Translations under genes and position numbers: made by a program
Shown: positions 1 to 6,021 of the stretch, in pieces
How the letters are laid out: each line of letters begins with the position of its first letter
Position numbering within the stretch: position 1 is the first letter of the stretch
Source of the DNA: Planctomycetota bacterium
GTDB lineage: Bacteria > Planctomycetota > UBA8742 > SKZP01
Assembly (NCBI GenBank): GCA_007127275.1
Contig: SKZP01000572.1
Coordinates: 1-7,275 of the forward strand
DNA length: 7,275 nt
Direction: 5' to 3'
The notes under the pieces: generated by a model
Database searches by the model: none
What the model saw: the letters and a program-made list of their open reading frames with translations, nothing else
What the model was told of the DNA's origin: nothing

Positions 1-2
1 CG

Positions 3-46
3 GCCCACGGGCGAAGCCCGTGGGCTTGGCGAAATGATTGTTTCGC
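3..46. repeat. Two consecutive hairpins; copy 1 of the GCCCGTGGGCTTG repeat
   Basis: A perfect 10-bp inverted repeat, GCCCACGGGC (3-12) and GCCCGTGGGC (16-25), closes on a GAA loop. A second perfect hairpin follows directly: GCGAAA (29-34), a 6-nt loop, and TTTCGC (41-46). The right arm plus TTG (16-28) is identical to 13-mers at 1204-1216 and 3778-3790. The first hairpin could terminate a gene that ends left of the window, but there is no T-run behind it. A REP-like dispersed element is an equally good reading. Confidence 0.6.
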
Positions 47-208
47 ACCTTGAAGATGAGTGCAGGCACGGGGTGTGCACGTCGCGTCGTTCGGGTAGGA
101 TACGGCGGCACCTTGGGAGCACAACGCTGGACTTGTTCCATTTGTGGCCCCGAAGGCGTCCGAGGGTAGCTGTTTCTTCTTTCCGCCCCGACAACGGAGC
201 GTCGTGTG

Positions 209-1081
209 ATGCCGATCTTGGTGACCGGTGCAACGAGCCTGATTGGCTTCTGCGTCTGCCATGCGCTGCGCGACAGCGGCGCGCCGGTGCGTGTCCCGCT
301 TTCCGCCGCCGAGCAACGTCAGGCCGCGGCCGAGGCCTTGCGCGTCCTCGGCTGCGAGGTCGTCGAGGCGGATCTGCGCGAGCCCGCGTCGCTGCCGCGC
401 CACTTCTTCAAGGTCGAGCGAGTCTTTCTGCATGTGCCCCTCTCCGCGGAGGCGGCCCGTGTGGAGCGGCAACTGCTCGACGTAGCGCGGGACACCTCGA
501 AGCCGGAGGTGGTGAAGCTCTCCTCGCCGGGTGCCGCGCCCAACGGCTCCGCGCTCGGCCAAGTACACTACGAAGGCGAGACCGCCCTACGCGAGTCGGG
601 GCTACGGTGGACGGTGCTGCAGCCGGCAAGCCTGATGCAGAACTTTCTCTTGTTGCGCAGCGCCATTGATGCCGGCGAGATGCCGCTGCCGTTGGACGAG
701 GCGGCGGTCAACTTCATTGACCTGCGCGACGTGGTACGAGTCGCTGTGAAGGTGCTGACCAACCGCGGTCACCACGAGCGCATTTACCCGCTTACCGGCC
801 GCGAAGCGCTGACCGGCCACGAGATTGCGCGCATCTTTTCGAGCGTGCTCGACCGCCCCGTCGTCTACCGCAACCTCGACGAGGAACAAACGGCCGCGGC
901 GCTCCAAGGCACCGGCTTCGACCCGTGGCTGCGCGAGAGCCTCAAGGAGTTGTATGCCCGCTACCGTGACGGCTGGGGAGACCGTACCACCGACACGGTC
1001 AGCCGCATCACCAACCGCGACCCGCACCGCTTCGCCGACTTCGTGCGCGAGTACTTTGCTCCCCAGGGGCAAGGGGGGTAA
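209..1081 (+). CDS. NmrA-type NAD(P)-binding atypical SDR protein
   Basis: This 290-residue protein is a probable cytosolic NAD(P)-binding protein of the atypical short-chain dehydrogenase group (NmrA/HSCARG/QOR2-like). It opens with a Rossmann beta strand and a dinucleotide loop, TGATSLIG (residues 6-13), where the usual second glycine of TGATGxxG is serine. Further family landmarks are the 'ESGLRWTVLQPASLMQNF' type segment (129-146), the 'NFIDLRDVVRVAV' strand-helix (168-180), 'YPLTGREALTGHEIA' (193-207) and a C-terminal 'FADFVREYF' helix (275-283). Length is normal for the family. A GGAG site at 196-199 precedes the ATG at 209 by nine bases. An in-frame GTG at 206 would add one Met and cannot be excluded. 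Members include redox sensors, quinone reductases and epimerase-like enzymes, so the substrate cannot be named. The neighbouring rnpB gene converges on it, and it looks monocistronic within the window. Confidence 0.9.
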   Translation: MPILVTGATSLIGFCVCHALRDSGAPVRVPLSAAEQRQAAAEALRVLGCEVVEADLREPASLPRHFFKVERVFLHVPLSAEAARVERQLLDVARDTSKPEVVKLSSPGAAPNGSALGQVHYEGETALRESGLRWTVLQPASLMQNFLLLRSAIDAGEMPLPLDEAAVNFIDLRDVVRVAVKVLTNRGHHERIYPLTGREALTGHEIARIFSSVLDRPVVYRNLDEEQTAAALQGTGFDPWLRESLKELYARYRDGWGDRTTDTVSRITNRDPHRFADFVREYFAPQGQGG

Positions 1082-1152
1082 GGGGCCGAGGCGCGGCCAG
1101 TCGTCCGCGGCCCACGTCACCCGCTTGCCGTTTGGAATCCGGAAAAATTACA

Positions 1153-1216
1153 GGCCGCGGCCCGTGGGGCGAATCCGTCAACGCGTGGAACCTACGGGCC
1201 GCGGCCCGTGGGCTTG
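1153..1216. repeat. Pair of palindromic GC-rich repeats between convergent genes
   Basis: The 16-mer GGCCGCGGCCCGTGGG occurs twice, at 1153-1168 and 1197-1212, 44 bp apart. The first copy contains the perfect palindrome GGCCGCGGCC (1153-1162). The second extends to a perfect 16-bp palindrome, ACGGGCCGCGGCCCGT (1194-1209), and continues into the 13-mer GCCCGTGGGCTTG (1204-1216) shared with positions 16-28 and 3778-3790. The pair lies between the ends of the SDR gene (+) and rnpB (-), so it may help end transcription from both sides. It lacks T-runs, and a dispersed repeat family explains the sequence sharing better. Confidence 0.65.
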
Positions 1217-1289
1217 AACTTACGGATCTCAATGCGCGGGCGGTTTAACGGCCTTGGGGTTCGGCGGGCAGCCTTGTTGAATTTGTGCG

Positions 1290-1708
1290 GGGGTGGGGGG
1301 AGCGTAAGCCGGGTTCTGTACCGCGGAGACGTGCCCTGCGGTGATGGTCATTCCACTTCGTGGCGGCGAATCTCACCACGAGGGGCCCGTCGGCCTCCTG
1401 CACCCTACCCGACGGAGTGCGACGCGAGCCACGCCGTGCCCGTAAAGGCAACCGTCTGCTTGGGCTTGCTCCGGAGGGGGTTTGCCGTGCCCGGCCGGTC
1501 ACCCGGTCCGGCGGTGGGCTCTTACCCCACCGTTTCACCCTTACCTGTCCCGCGACGCACAAGGCGCCACGGCCATCGGCGGTCTGTTCTCTGTGGCACT
1601 TTCCCTGGGCTTTCACCCGGTCGCGGTTAGCGACCCTCCTGCTCTTTGGAGCCCGGACTTTCCTCGACCACCCGAAGGCGGCCGCGACCATCCGCTCCCC
1701 CGCCCCGC
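1290..1708 (-). ncRNA. rnpB: RNase P RNA (bacterial, type A-like)
   Basis: This is the catalytic RNA subunit of ribonuclease P, which with the RnpA protein removes 5' leaders from pre-tRNAs. Read on the minus strand, it contains the hallmark 5' block GAGGAAAGTCCGGGCTCC (complement of 1648-1665). It also has the internal block AGACCGCCGATGGCC (within 1571-1590), the AGGTAAGGGTGAAACGGT block (1529-1546) and the 3' block ACAGAACCCGGCTTA (1305-1319). The terminal helix P1 is visible as a perfect 9-bp pairing of GGGGGAGCG (1693-1701) with CGCTCCCCC (1296-1304), which sets both ends of the mature RNA to within several bases. At about 410-420 nt it is slightly longer than the E. coli RNA. The exact 5' and 3' ends are inferred from P1 and the promoter. 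Confidence 0.95.
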
Positions 1709-1715
1709 AGTACTC

Positions 1716-1745
1716 ATCATACGCCGAAGTATCCCTCGCCGTCCA
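1716..1745 (-). promoter_or_regulatory. Putative sigma70-type promoter of rnpB
   Basis: On the minus strand, a -10 element TATGAT (1721-1716) is preceded by TGGACG (1745-1740) with an 18-bp spacer. The predicted start lies about seven bases past the -10, near 1709, just before the first arm of helix P1. That placement supports the assignment. The -35 matches only four of six consensus bases. Confidence 0.55.
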
Positions 1746-2082
1746 CGCCACGCACGGAGAAACGCCGATCCGTTAGCTCTGATTGCGACCAACGTAGCGC
1801 GGACAGGGTGTGGCAGACGTGTGTTGGGCGCAAAATACTGCGACTTACGAGCTGAAAGGATATACCTTCCGAACGTTGAGTGTCACGAGCGAAGGCTGAG
1901 CCAGCGGAAGTCGCTGAGCAGCGAAGGCGTGGCGTTGCCACGTCGACCAGCGCAACCGAGACAACGAAGCACAATCGAGCACAGTCGCTCAACACGAAGA
2001 TTGGGCCCTGACGCAGCACTAGCTTCGTCAACACTTTGCTTCTGCGCAAAGAGCCGGCTGCACTCTCCGGTACTCCCCGGCA
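1746..2082. other. Gene-free divergent spacer between rnpB and selA
   Basis: I see no convincing gene here. The open frames crossing it on either strand are shadows with arginine-, serine- or cysteine-rich composition and no family resemblance. I looked for tRNA features, since selC would suit a selA neighbour, but found no T-arm-like GTTCGANTC on either strand. The only local structure is a small perfect hairpin, CGTGGC (1928-1933), GTT loop, GCCACG (1937-1942). The stretch is less GC-rich than the flanking genes, as expected for untranslated DNA. Confidence 0.6.
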
Positions 2083-2111
2083 TTGTCCGCTGCTTGTGCA
2101 CCTGCTATAGA
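2083..2111 (+). promoter_or_regulatory. Putative sigma70-type promoter of selA
   Basis: TTGTCC (2083-2088) and TATAGA (2106-2111) are separated by exactly 17 bp, each matching four of six consensus bases. Transcription would start near 2118, giving a leader of about 50 nt before the selA ATG. The position is right for selA and away from rnpB, but the element is a sequence match only. Confidence 0.4.
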
Positions 2112-2166
2112 GCGGGGACCGTGGCGGGCAACGCAACCTCGGCTCCAGCGAAGGCGGCACGGCGCA

Positions 2167-3630
2167 ATGGGCAGGACGAGAAGCAAAGGTCGAAGGGATT
2201 CTGTTGCCGCCGCGGGGGCGGACGGAGACGGCCGCAATCTGTTGCGGGAGCTGCCGTCCATCTCGCGTTTGCTCGTTGTGGATGCGGTGCGTGAGCTCAG
2301 CGCGACCTACGGCGAAGGGCTCGTCAAGCTGCAACTGCGGCGGCTTGTGGAGCAGTGGCGGGCCGAGGTGCTCGCCGGCTCGCGGCGCAAGATACCCGGC
2401 GACGACGCGGTACTCGAGGTGTTGCGCGACCGGCTCGCGCGCTTCCACTCCGAGGGGCGCCGCGCCATCAACGCCACGGGGATCCTCTTGCACACAGGGC
2501 TCGGCCGCTCGGTACTCGTCCACGACGCAGCGGCGGCTTTGGCGCACCACGACCGCTACGCAGTCGTGCAGGTCTCGCTGGATACCGGCGGCCGCTCCAA
2601 GCGCGACGAAAAAGTCTCCGAAATGCTGATGGAACTTACCGGCGCGGAGGCGACCGCCATTGTTAACAACAATGCCGCGGCGACCATGATTGCGCTCAAC
2701 ACCGTCGCCGAGGGCAAAGAGGTGCTGGTCAGCCGCGGGCAACTCGTCGAGATTGGCGGCAGCTTTCGCATGCCGGACGTGATGGCCGCCTCCGGCTGCA
2801 TCCTGCGCGAGGTGGGGACCACGAACCGCACGCACCCGGCGGACTACGAGCGCGCCATTGGCCCGAACACCGCGGCCATCTGCCACGTCCACACCTCGAA
2901 CTACCGCATCCGCGGCTTCAGCGGCATGCCGGACATTGCCGAGCTCGTCGAGATTGGCAAGGCGCATAACATTCCGGTGATTGATGACCTCGGCTCAGGC
3001 GCACTCGTGCCGCTCTCCCGCTACGGGATTGCCGCGGAGCCGTTGATTGCCGACTCGCTCAAAGCCGGTGCCGACCTCGTCACCTGCAGCGGCGACAAGT
3101 TGATTGGCGGGCCGCAAAGCGGGCTCGTGCTGGGCCGGCAGCAGTGGATTGCGAAGTTGCGCAAGAACCCCTACGCGCGGATGTTCCGCGTCTGCAAGTT
3201 CACCTACGCGGCCATGGAGCACACCCTCGCGCACTACCTGAACGAGACGTTCGAGCAGGAGATCCCCTTCTACCGGCAACTGTCGACGTCCATGCCGAAG
3301 CTCTACGAGCGTGCCGGGCGGGTGAAGCAGGCACTTTCCTCACTGACGGGATATACCTGCGAGGTGCGCGAGGAGGTGGCCTACGTCGGCTCCGGCTCCA
3401 TACCGGACGAGGGCCTGAAGAGCTACGCCGTGCGGGTGCGCCCGCAAGCCGAGGCAGGGCGGGCGGCGCGTCTCGAAGAACTTGCGTATGCATTGCGCCA
3501 CGCCGTGCCGTCGGTGTTTGCGCGGATTGCCGACGACTCGCTGCTGCTGGACATGCGCAGCCTGTTGAGCGAGGAGGAGGCGGACGAGCTTGCCGAGTTG
3601 GTCCTCGCTACGGCCGCGCAAGTGAAGTAG
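2167..3630 (+). CDS. selA: L-seryl-tRNA(Sec) selenium transferase (selenocysteine synthase)
   Basis: SelA is a PLP-dependent, large-ring homo-oligomer in the cytoplasm. It converts Ser-tRNA(Sec) to Sec-tRNA(Sec) using selenophosphate made by SelD. The protein is 487 residues, against about 463 in E. coli. The N-terminal domain starts at 'LLRELPSISRLL' (25-36). The core then shows 'INATGILLHTGLGR' (101-114), 'IVNNNAAATM' (165-174), 'VSRGQLVEIGGSFRMPDVM' (188-206), 'EVGTTNRTH' (215-223) and 'VHTSNYRIRGF' (241-251). The Schiff-base lysine is K311 in SGDKLIGGPQSG. The C-terminal 'VGSGSIPDEG' (407-416) is also typical. The ATG at 2167 leaves a basic, alanine-rich extension of about 24 residues before the conserved region. 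An in-frame TTG at 2083 would add 28 unconserved residues and falls on the predicted -35, so I rejected it. The ribosome site (AAGG, 2151-2154) is weak. No selB, selC or selD lies in the window. Confidence 0.97.
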   Translation: MGRTRSKGRRDSVAAAGADGDGRNLLRELPSISRLLVVDAVRELSATYGEGLVKLQLRRLVEQWRAEVLAGSRRKIPGDDAVLEVLRDRLARFHSEGRRAINATGILLHTGLGRSVLVHDAAAALAHHDRYAVVQVSLDTGGRSKRDEKVSEMLMELTGAEATAIVNNNAAATMIALNTVAEGKEVLVSRGQLVEIGGSFRMPDVMAASGCILREVGTTNRTHPADYERAIGPNTAAICHVHTSNYRIRGFSGMPDIAELVEIGKAHNIPVIDDLGSGALVPLSRYGIAAEPLIADSLKAGADLVTCSGDKLIGGPQSGLVLGRQQWIAKLRKNPYARMFRVCKFTYAAMEHTLAHYLNETFEQEIPFYRQLSTSMPKLYERAGRVKQALSSLTGYTCEVREEVAYVGSGSIPDEGLKSYAVRVRPQAEAGRAARLEELAYALRHAVPSVFARIADDSLLLDMRSLLSEEEADELAELVLATAAQVK

Positions 3631-3632
3631 TC

Positions 3633-3720
3633 CAAGGCGAGCGGTAGGTGCGAGCCCGCCGAAGGGAAGCACAGTTGCAGGGCGAGCGGCGGGTGCGCGC
3701 CCGCCGAGGGAATCAGAGTG
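3633..3720. repeat. Imperfect 45-bp tandem duplication downstream of selA
   Basis: Two adjacent imperfect copies, 3633-3677 and 3678-3720, share a GGCGAGCGG...GGTGCG...GCCCGCCGA...GGGAA backbone. The second copy forms a 6-bp hairpin, GGCGGG (3688-3693) and CCCGCC (3700-3705). In the first copy this pairing is broken by substitutions. The pair begins three bases after the selA stop codon, so the hairpin may also act in transcript 3'-end formation. No T-run follows. Confidence 0.55.
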
Positions 3721-3765
3721 CAAGGCGGGTTTGCCTCGCAGGGCTTGCGCCCTTTGCTCGCCTTG
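3721..3765 (+). terminator. Possible selA terminator or processing stem-loop
   Basis: CAAGGCG (3721-3727) pairs perfectly with CGCCTTG (3759-3765). It encloses an inner hairpin, AGGGC (3740-3744), TTGC loop, GCCCT (3749-3753). Lying between selA and the next gene, it could end the selA transcript, but the downstream bases (TCTGGGG) are not a U-tract. It could equally be a stabilising 3' structure or part of the repeat cluster. Confidence 0.3.
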
Positions 3766-3777
3766 TCTGGGGAAAAT

Positions 3778-3790
3778 GCCCGTGGGCTTG
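3778..3790 (+). repeat. Copy 3 of the GCCCGTGGGCTTG intergenic repeat
   Basis: An exact 13-base match to 16-28 and 1204-1216. It sits 32 bp before the start of the RNase HI-Maf gene. Unlike the other two copies it has no perfect partner arm beside it, so it looks like a decayed or half element. Confidence 0.5.
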
Positions 3791-3821
3791 TCACGACGCG
3801 TACTGAACAGGAACGGATTGG

Positions 3822-5069
3822 ATGGCGAACAAGACGACGCAAGCGGTGCGGGCCTACACCGACGGGGCGTGCGAGGGCAACCCTGGTCCCGGCGGCTACG
3901 GCGTCGTCTACTACTCGCCGGGGGCCAAGCCCGTCGAGCTTTCCGGGGCGCACGAGCACACGACGAACAACCAGATGGAACTGATGGCGGCCATTGCGCT
4001 GCTCGAGACCTTGCCTGAAGGCAGCACCGTCGAGCTACACACCGACAGCCGCTACGTGCAGGACGGCATCACACAGTGGCTGCCCAACTGGAAGCGACGC
4101 AACTGGCGCCTGAAAAGCGGCGGGCAGGTCAAGAACGCCGGCTTGTGGCGCCGCCTCGACCGCGCCGCCTCGCGCCACGACGTCGACTGGCGCTGGGTGC
4201 GCGGCCACGCCGGTAATCACGGCAACGAACGGGCGGACGAGATTGCCCGCCGGGCCATTGACCGGCTGCGTCGCGGCGAGCTTACCTCGGTCTCGCTTGA
4301 AGAGGATGACACCCTGCCAAGCGAGCCGTCGCCGGGAAAGCCGGCAAGGAAAACCGGGGCCGCGCCGGCAAGTAAGCCTGCGGCAAAGGCGAAGCCTGCG
4401 GCAAAGGCGAAGCCAGCGGCAAAGCCGCGCAAGCCGGAGCGCGACCTGTTCGGCTCGACAGGCCAGGAAACCCCAACGACGCTCGTGCTGGCAAGCACCT
4501 CGCCGTACCGGGCACCTCTGCTTGCGCGACTCGGCCTGCCGTTCGAGGTGGCCGCGTCGGGGGTCGACGAGGACGGCGTCAAGGCGCAGGGACATCCGCC
4601 GTTTCAGTTGGTGCGCACCCTTTCGCGGCTCAAGGCGGAAGCACTGGCCGCCCGCTTTCCGAACTCATTGCTGATTGGCGGCGACCAGGCGGTCATGTTC
4701 GAGGGCCGACTCTTCGGCAAGCCGGGCACCGAGGCACGTGCCGAGGAGCAATTGCTCGAAATGGCTGGAAAGACGCACCACCTGCTGACCGGCGTGGCCG
4801 TTCACGACACACGCACCGGCGAGACACACGAACACCTCGACGTACACGAGATGACCCTGCGGCCGCTGACCCGCGACCAAGCACGCACCTACGTGGAGCG
4901 CGACCAGTCCCAGGACTGCGCTGGCGCCTACAAGATTGAAGCACTTGGCATTGCGCTGTTCGAGCGCATTCACGGCAACGACCTTACCGCGGTCGAGGGA
5001 CTGCCGCTGATTTGGCTGACCAGCACGCTGATGAGACTCGGGCTTGACCCTTTGGCGAATGCGCGGTGA
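3822..5069 (+). CDS. RNase HI fused to Maf/YceF-type nucleotide pyrophosphatase
   Basis: A 415-residue two-domain protein. Residues 8-150 are a complete RNase HI, which cuts RNA in RNA-DNA hybrids. The catalytic set is visible as D14 (YTDGAC), E53 (NNQMEL), D75 (HTDSRY) and D139 (ERADE), with H129 (RGHAGNHGN) in the flexible loop; the tryptophan-rich basic handle is at 86-101. Residues 155-215 are a Lys/Pro/Ala linker. Residues 219-412 are a full Maf domain: ASTSPYR (224-230), catalytic D288 in GGDQ, GKP (299-301), CAGAYK (366-371), ALFERIHGND (378-387) and VEGLPLIWL (391-399). DQ rather than DT and the STSPYR and FERIHG segments resemble E. coli YceF, which removes m7GTP, more than YhdE, which prefers dTTP/UTP. 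Substrate choice is inference. AGGAA (3809-3813) lies eight bases before the ATG. There is no frame break between the domains, so the fusion is read through in one frame. Confidence 0.95.
   Translation: MANKTTQAVRAYTDGACEGNPGPGGYGVVYYSPGAKPVELSGAHEHTTNNQMELMAAIALLETLPEGSTVELHTDSRYVQDGITQWLPNWKRRNWRLKSGGQVKNAGLWRRLDRAASRHDVDWRWVRGHAGNHGNERADEIARRAIDRLRRGELTSVSLEEDDTLPSEPSPGKPARKTGAAPASKPAAKAKPAAKAKPAAKPRKPERDLFGSTGQETPTTLVLASTSPYRAPLLARLGLPFEVAASGVDEDGVKAQGHPPFQLVRTLSRLKAEALAARFPNSLLIGGDQAVMFEGRLFGKPGTEARAEEQLLEMAGKTHHLLTGVAVHDTRTGETHEHLDVHEMTLRPLTRDQARTYVERDQSQDCAGAYKIEALGIALFERIHGNDLTAVEGLPLIWLTSTLMRLGLDPLANAR
4374..4427 (+). repeat. Three tandem 18-bp units in the fusion linker
   Basis: The unit AAGCCTGCGGCAAAGGCG occurs at 4374-4391 and again exactly at 4392-4409. 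A third copy with two changes lies at 4410-4427. It encodes KPAAKA repeats in the linker between the RNase H and Maf domains. An 18-bp unit keeps the frame, so gain or loss of units would change linker length only. Confidence 0.9.
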
Positions 5070-5091
5070 CGCAATGGGGGCGCGTACGCAA

Positions 5092-5130
5092 GAAACCGAG
5101 GCAAGCACGGATGTGGCCGACCTCGGTTTC
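5092..5130. terminator. Bidirectional terminator between convergent genes
   Basis: GAAACCGAGG (5092-5101) and CCTCGGTTTC (5121-5130) form a perfect 10-bp stem with a 19-nt loop. Each strand ends the stem in TTTC, and the structure sits midway between the stops of the RNase HI-Maf gene (+) and the lipoprotein gene (-). The placement fits a shared terminator. The T-run is short, and the loop is longer than in typical strong terminators. Confidence 0.6.
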
Positions 5131-5159
5131 GTGCAACGATCCATGAGGAACGAAAAGGT

Positions 5160-5618
5160 TTACTCTTCGTCGTCCTCGACGTCATGGTCATGATCATTGT
5201 CATGATCATGGTCATGGTCTTCGCCGTTCACGTCTTCGTGGTCTTTTTCTTTTTCCTCGGGGAAGACGACCTCGAAGCCGGCGCCGGTGACGGCGTCACG
5301 GATTTCGTCGCGGGAGAGTTCGCTTTCTCCCGTGACGACTGCCACGCTGCCTTCGACACCGCCGAACTCAATCTCCACATCACTCACACCCTGGACCTTG
5401 TCCCGCAAGGCGTCGGAGACCACACCGACACAACCCATGGAACATTCCATGCCGGTGATTGTGAAGTGCTCGAGGTGGGTCGCCTCATGCTCTTCCTCGC
5501 CGGTGAGATGCTCTTCGTCGGCGGGATGCTCTTCTTCGTCCGTGCTTTGGCACGCAACGGCGCCAAAGGCGACGCCGAGCACCAGCAACAGAGCCAGTGC
5601 GCCGTTCAAATATTTCAT
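5160..5618 (-). CDS. HMA-domain lipoprotein with His/Asp-rich metal-binding segments
   Basis: A 152-residue predicted lipoprotein. A short basic start and hydrophobic core (residues 4-22) end in lipobox AVAC with C23 as the lipidation site, so it should be anchored in the cell envelope outside the cytoplasm. An acidic, histidine-dotted segment follows (H31, H37, H44, H48, H51). Next is a heavy-metal-associated fold (about 51-119) with GMECSMGC (56-63); its cysteines are C59 and C63, a CxxxC spacing instead of the usual CxxC. The tail (126-152) is an Asp/His run with H127, H135, H137, H139, H143 and H145. This suggests capture of a soft or transition metal such as Cu, Zn or Ni; the metal is unknown. 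The start is fixed by AAGGAGG on the minus strand (5630-5624), five bases before the ATG; an upstream in-frame GTG at 5651 would put a poor leader before the signal peptide. No transporter or metal regulator is adjacent. Confidence 0.9.
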   Translation of the reverse strand: MKYLNGALALLLVLGVAFGAVACQSTDEEEHPADEEHLTGEEEHEATHLEHFTITGMECSMGCVGVVSDALRDKVQGVSDVEIEFGGVEGSVAVVTGESELSRDEIRDAVTGAGFEVVFPEEKEKDHEDVNGEDHDHDHDNDHDHDVEDDEE

Positions 5619-5623
5619 ACTCT

Positions 5624-5630
5624 CCTCCTT
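5624..5630 (-). promoter_or_regulatory. Strong Shine-Dalgarno site of the HMA lipoprotein gene
   Basis: AAGGAGG on the minus strand, with a five-base spacer to the ATG at 5618. It is the best ribosome-binding site in the window and decides the start against the GTG at 5651. Confidence 0.85.
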
Positions 5631-5664
5631 GTGTGGGAAACGACAGTTCACGGGGTGGATGGGG

Positions 5665-5701
5665 AACAGGCCACCACCAGCGCCCGTTGATAGGGCCTGT
5701 T
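5665..5701 (-). promoter_or_regulatory. Inverted repeat in the leader of the lipoprotein gene
   Basis: AACAGGCC (5665-5672) and GGCCTGTT (5694-5701) are perfect 8-bp arms around a 21-bp centre. A nested GCCC (5682-5685) and GGGC (5693-5696) offers an alternative pairing. It lies 47 bp upstream of the lipoprotein ATG, where an operator or a structured 5' UTR would be expected. I could not place a confident promoter beside it, and no regulator is named. Confidence 0.4.
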
Positions 5702-5882
5702 ATGTTGGCAAAAAAGGGACGTGTTGTAAAGTCATGTCAGCCGTATCTAGTAGCCGGTACCTAAGTCACCACCGCAAGCGAGAAGTACGGGTATTCAAAA
5801 GAACGAACACGGCCGGTCTCGCGTCGCATTTGTCGGTGACGGTGAGTTTTTTGGGCGGAGGCGGGGATTGTGGGTTTGCTCG

Positions 5883-5910
5883 TTGACATGAGAGGAAAGT
5901 GTAGTAGACT
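5883..5910 (+). promoter_or_regulatory. Putative sigma70 promoter of dnaA
   Basis: A perfect -35 box TTGACA (5883-5888) and a -10-like TAGACT (5905-5910, four of six consensus bases) are separated by 16 bp. Transcription would begin near 5917, giving a dnaA leader of about 350 nt, which is long. Confidence 0.55.
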
Positions 5911-5941
5911 CGGCACAACCAACGATACGATTCCAGCCACC

Positions 5942-5998
5942 GCTGTTCTCTCAAGGTTCGTCATCCTGTCCCACTAGAACAGCACCGCCCGGGGCTGT
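5942..5998 (+). promoter_or_regulatory. Alternative hairpins in the dnaA leader
   Basis: GCTGTTCT (5942-5949) pairs perfectly with AGAACAGC (5976-5983). The last five bases of that right arm, ACAGC (5979-5983), can instead pair with GCTGT (5994-5998). The two foldings are mutually exclusive. The region lies just after the predicted dnaA transcription start, so it could be an RNA switch, an operator, or chance. Confidence 0.35.
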
Positions 5999-6021
5999 CA
6001 CGATGCGAGCTCTTGCTTGCC

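Noticed and set aside
34..669. 211-codon open frame overlapping the start of the SDR gene
   Set aside because: It is out of frame with the clear NmrA-type protein and has arginine/alanine-rich shadow composition.
2083..2166. Upstream TTG start extending SelA by 28 residues
   Set aside because: The added residues are unlike SelA N-termini and would cover the predicted promoter. The ATG at 2167 already leaves a longer N-terminus than E. coli SelA.
1208..2294. Overlapping plus-strand open frames through the rnpB region
   Set aside because: The DNA is explained by RNase P RNA on the other strand. The products are arginine/proline-rich with no recognisable domain.
1717..2967. Long open frame of 416 codons on the minus strand opposite the first half of selA
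   Set aside because: It is antisense to the conserved SelA core, runs into the rnpB promoter and has no family resemblance. GC-rich coding DNA commonly yields such shadow frames.
5184..5690. Open frame of 168 codons opposite the HMA lipoprotein gene with a methionine/valine/phenylalanine-rich start that looks membrane-like
   Set aside because: It is the reverse reading of the His-Asp repeat and acidic codons. The minus-strand frame has a strong ribosome site, lipobox and HMA motif.
5706..5740. Possible promoter for the lipoprotein gene on the minus strand (TTTACA and weak AT-rich hexamers)
   Set aside because: No -10 candidate has acceptable spacing; the best pairs need 13- or 20-bp spacers.
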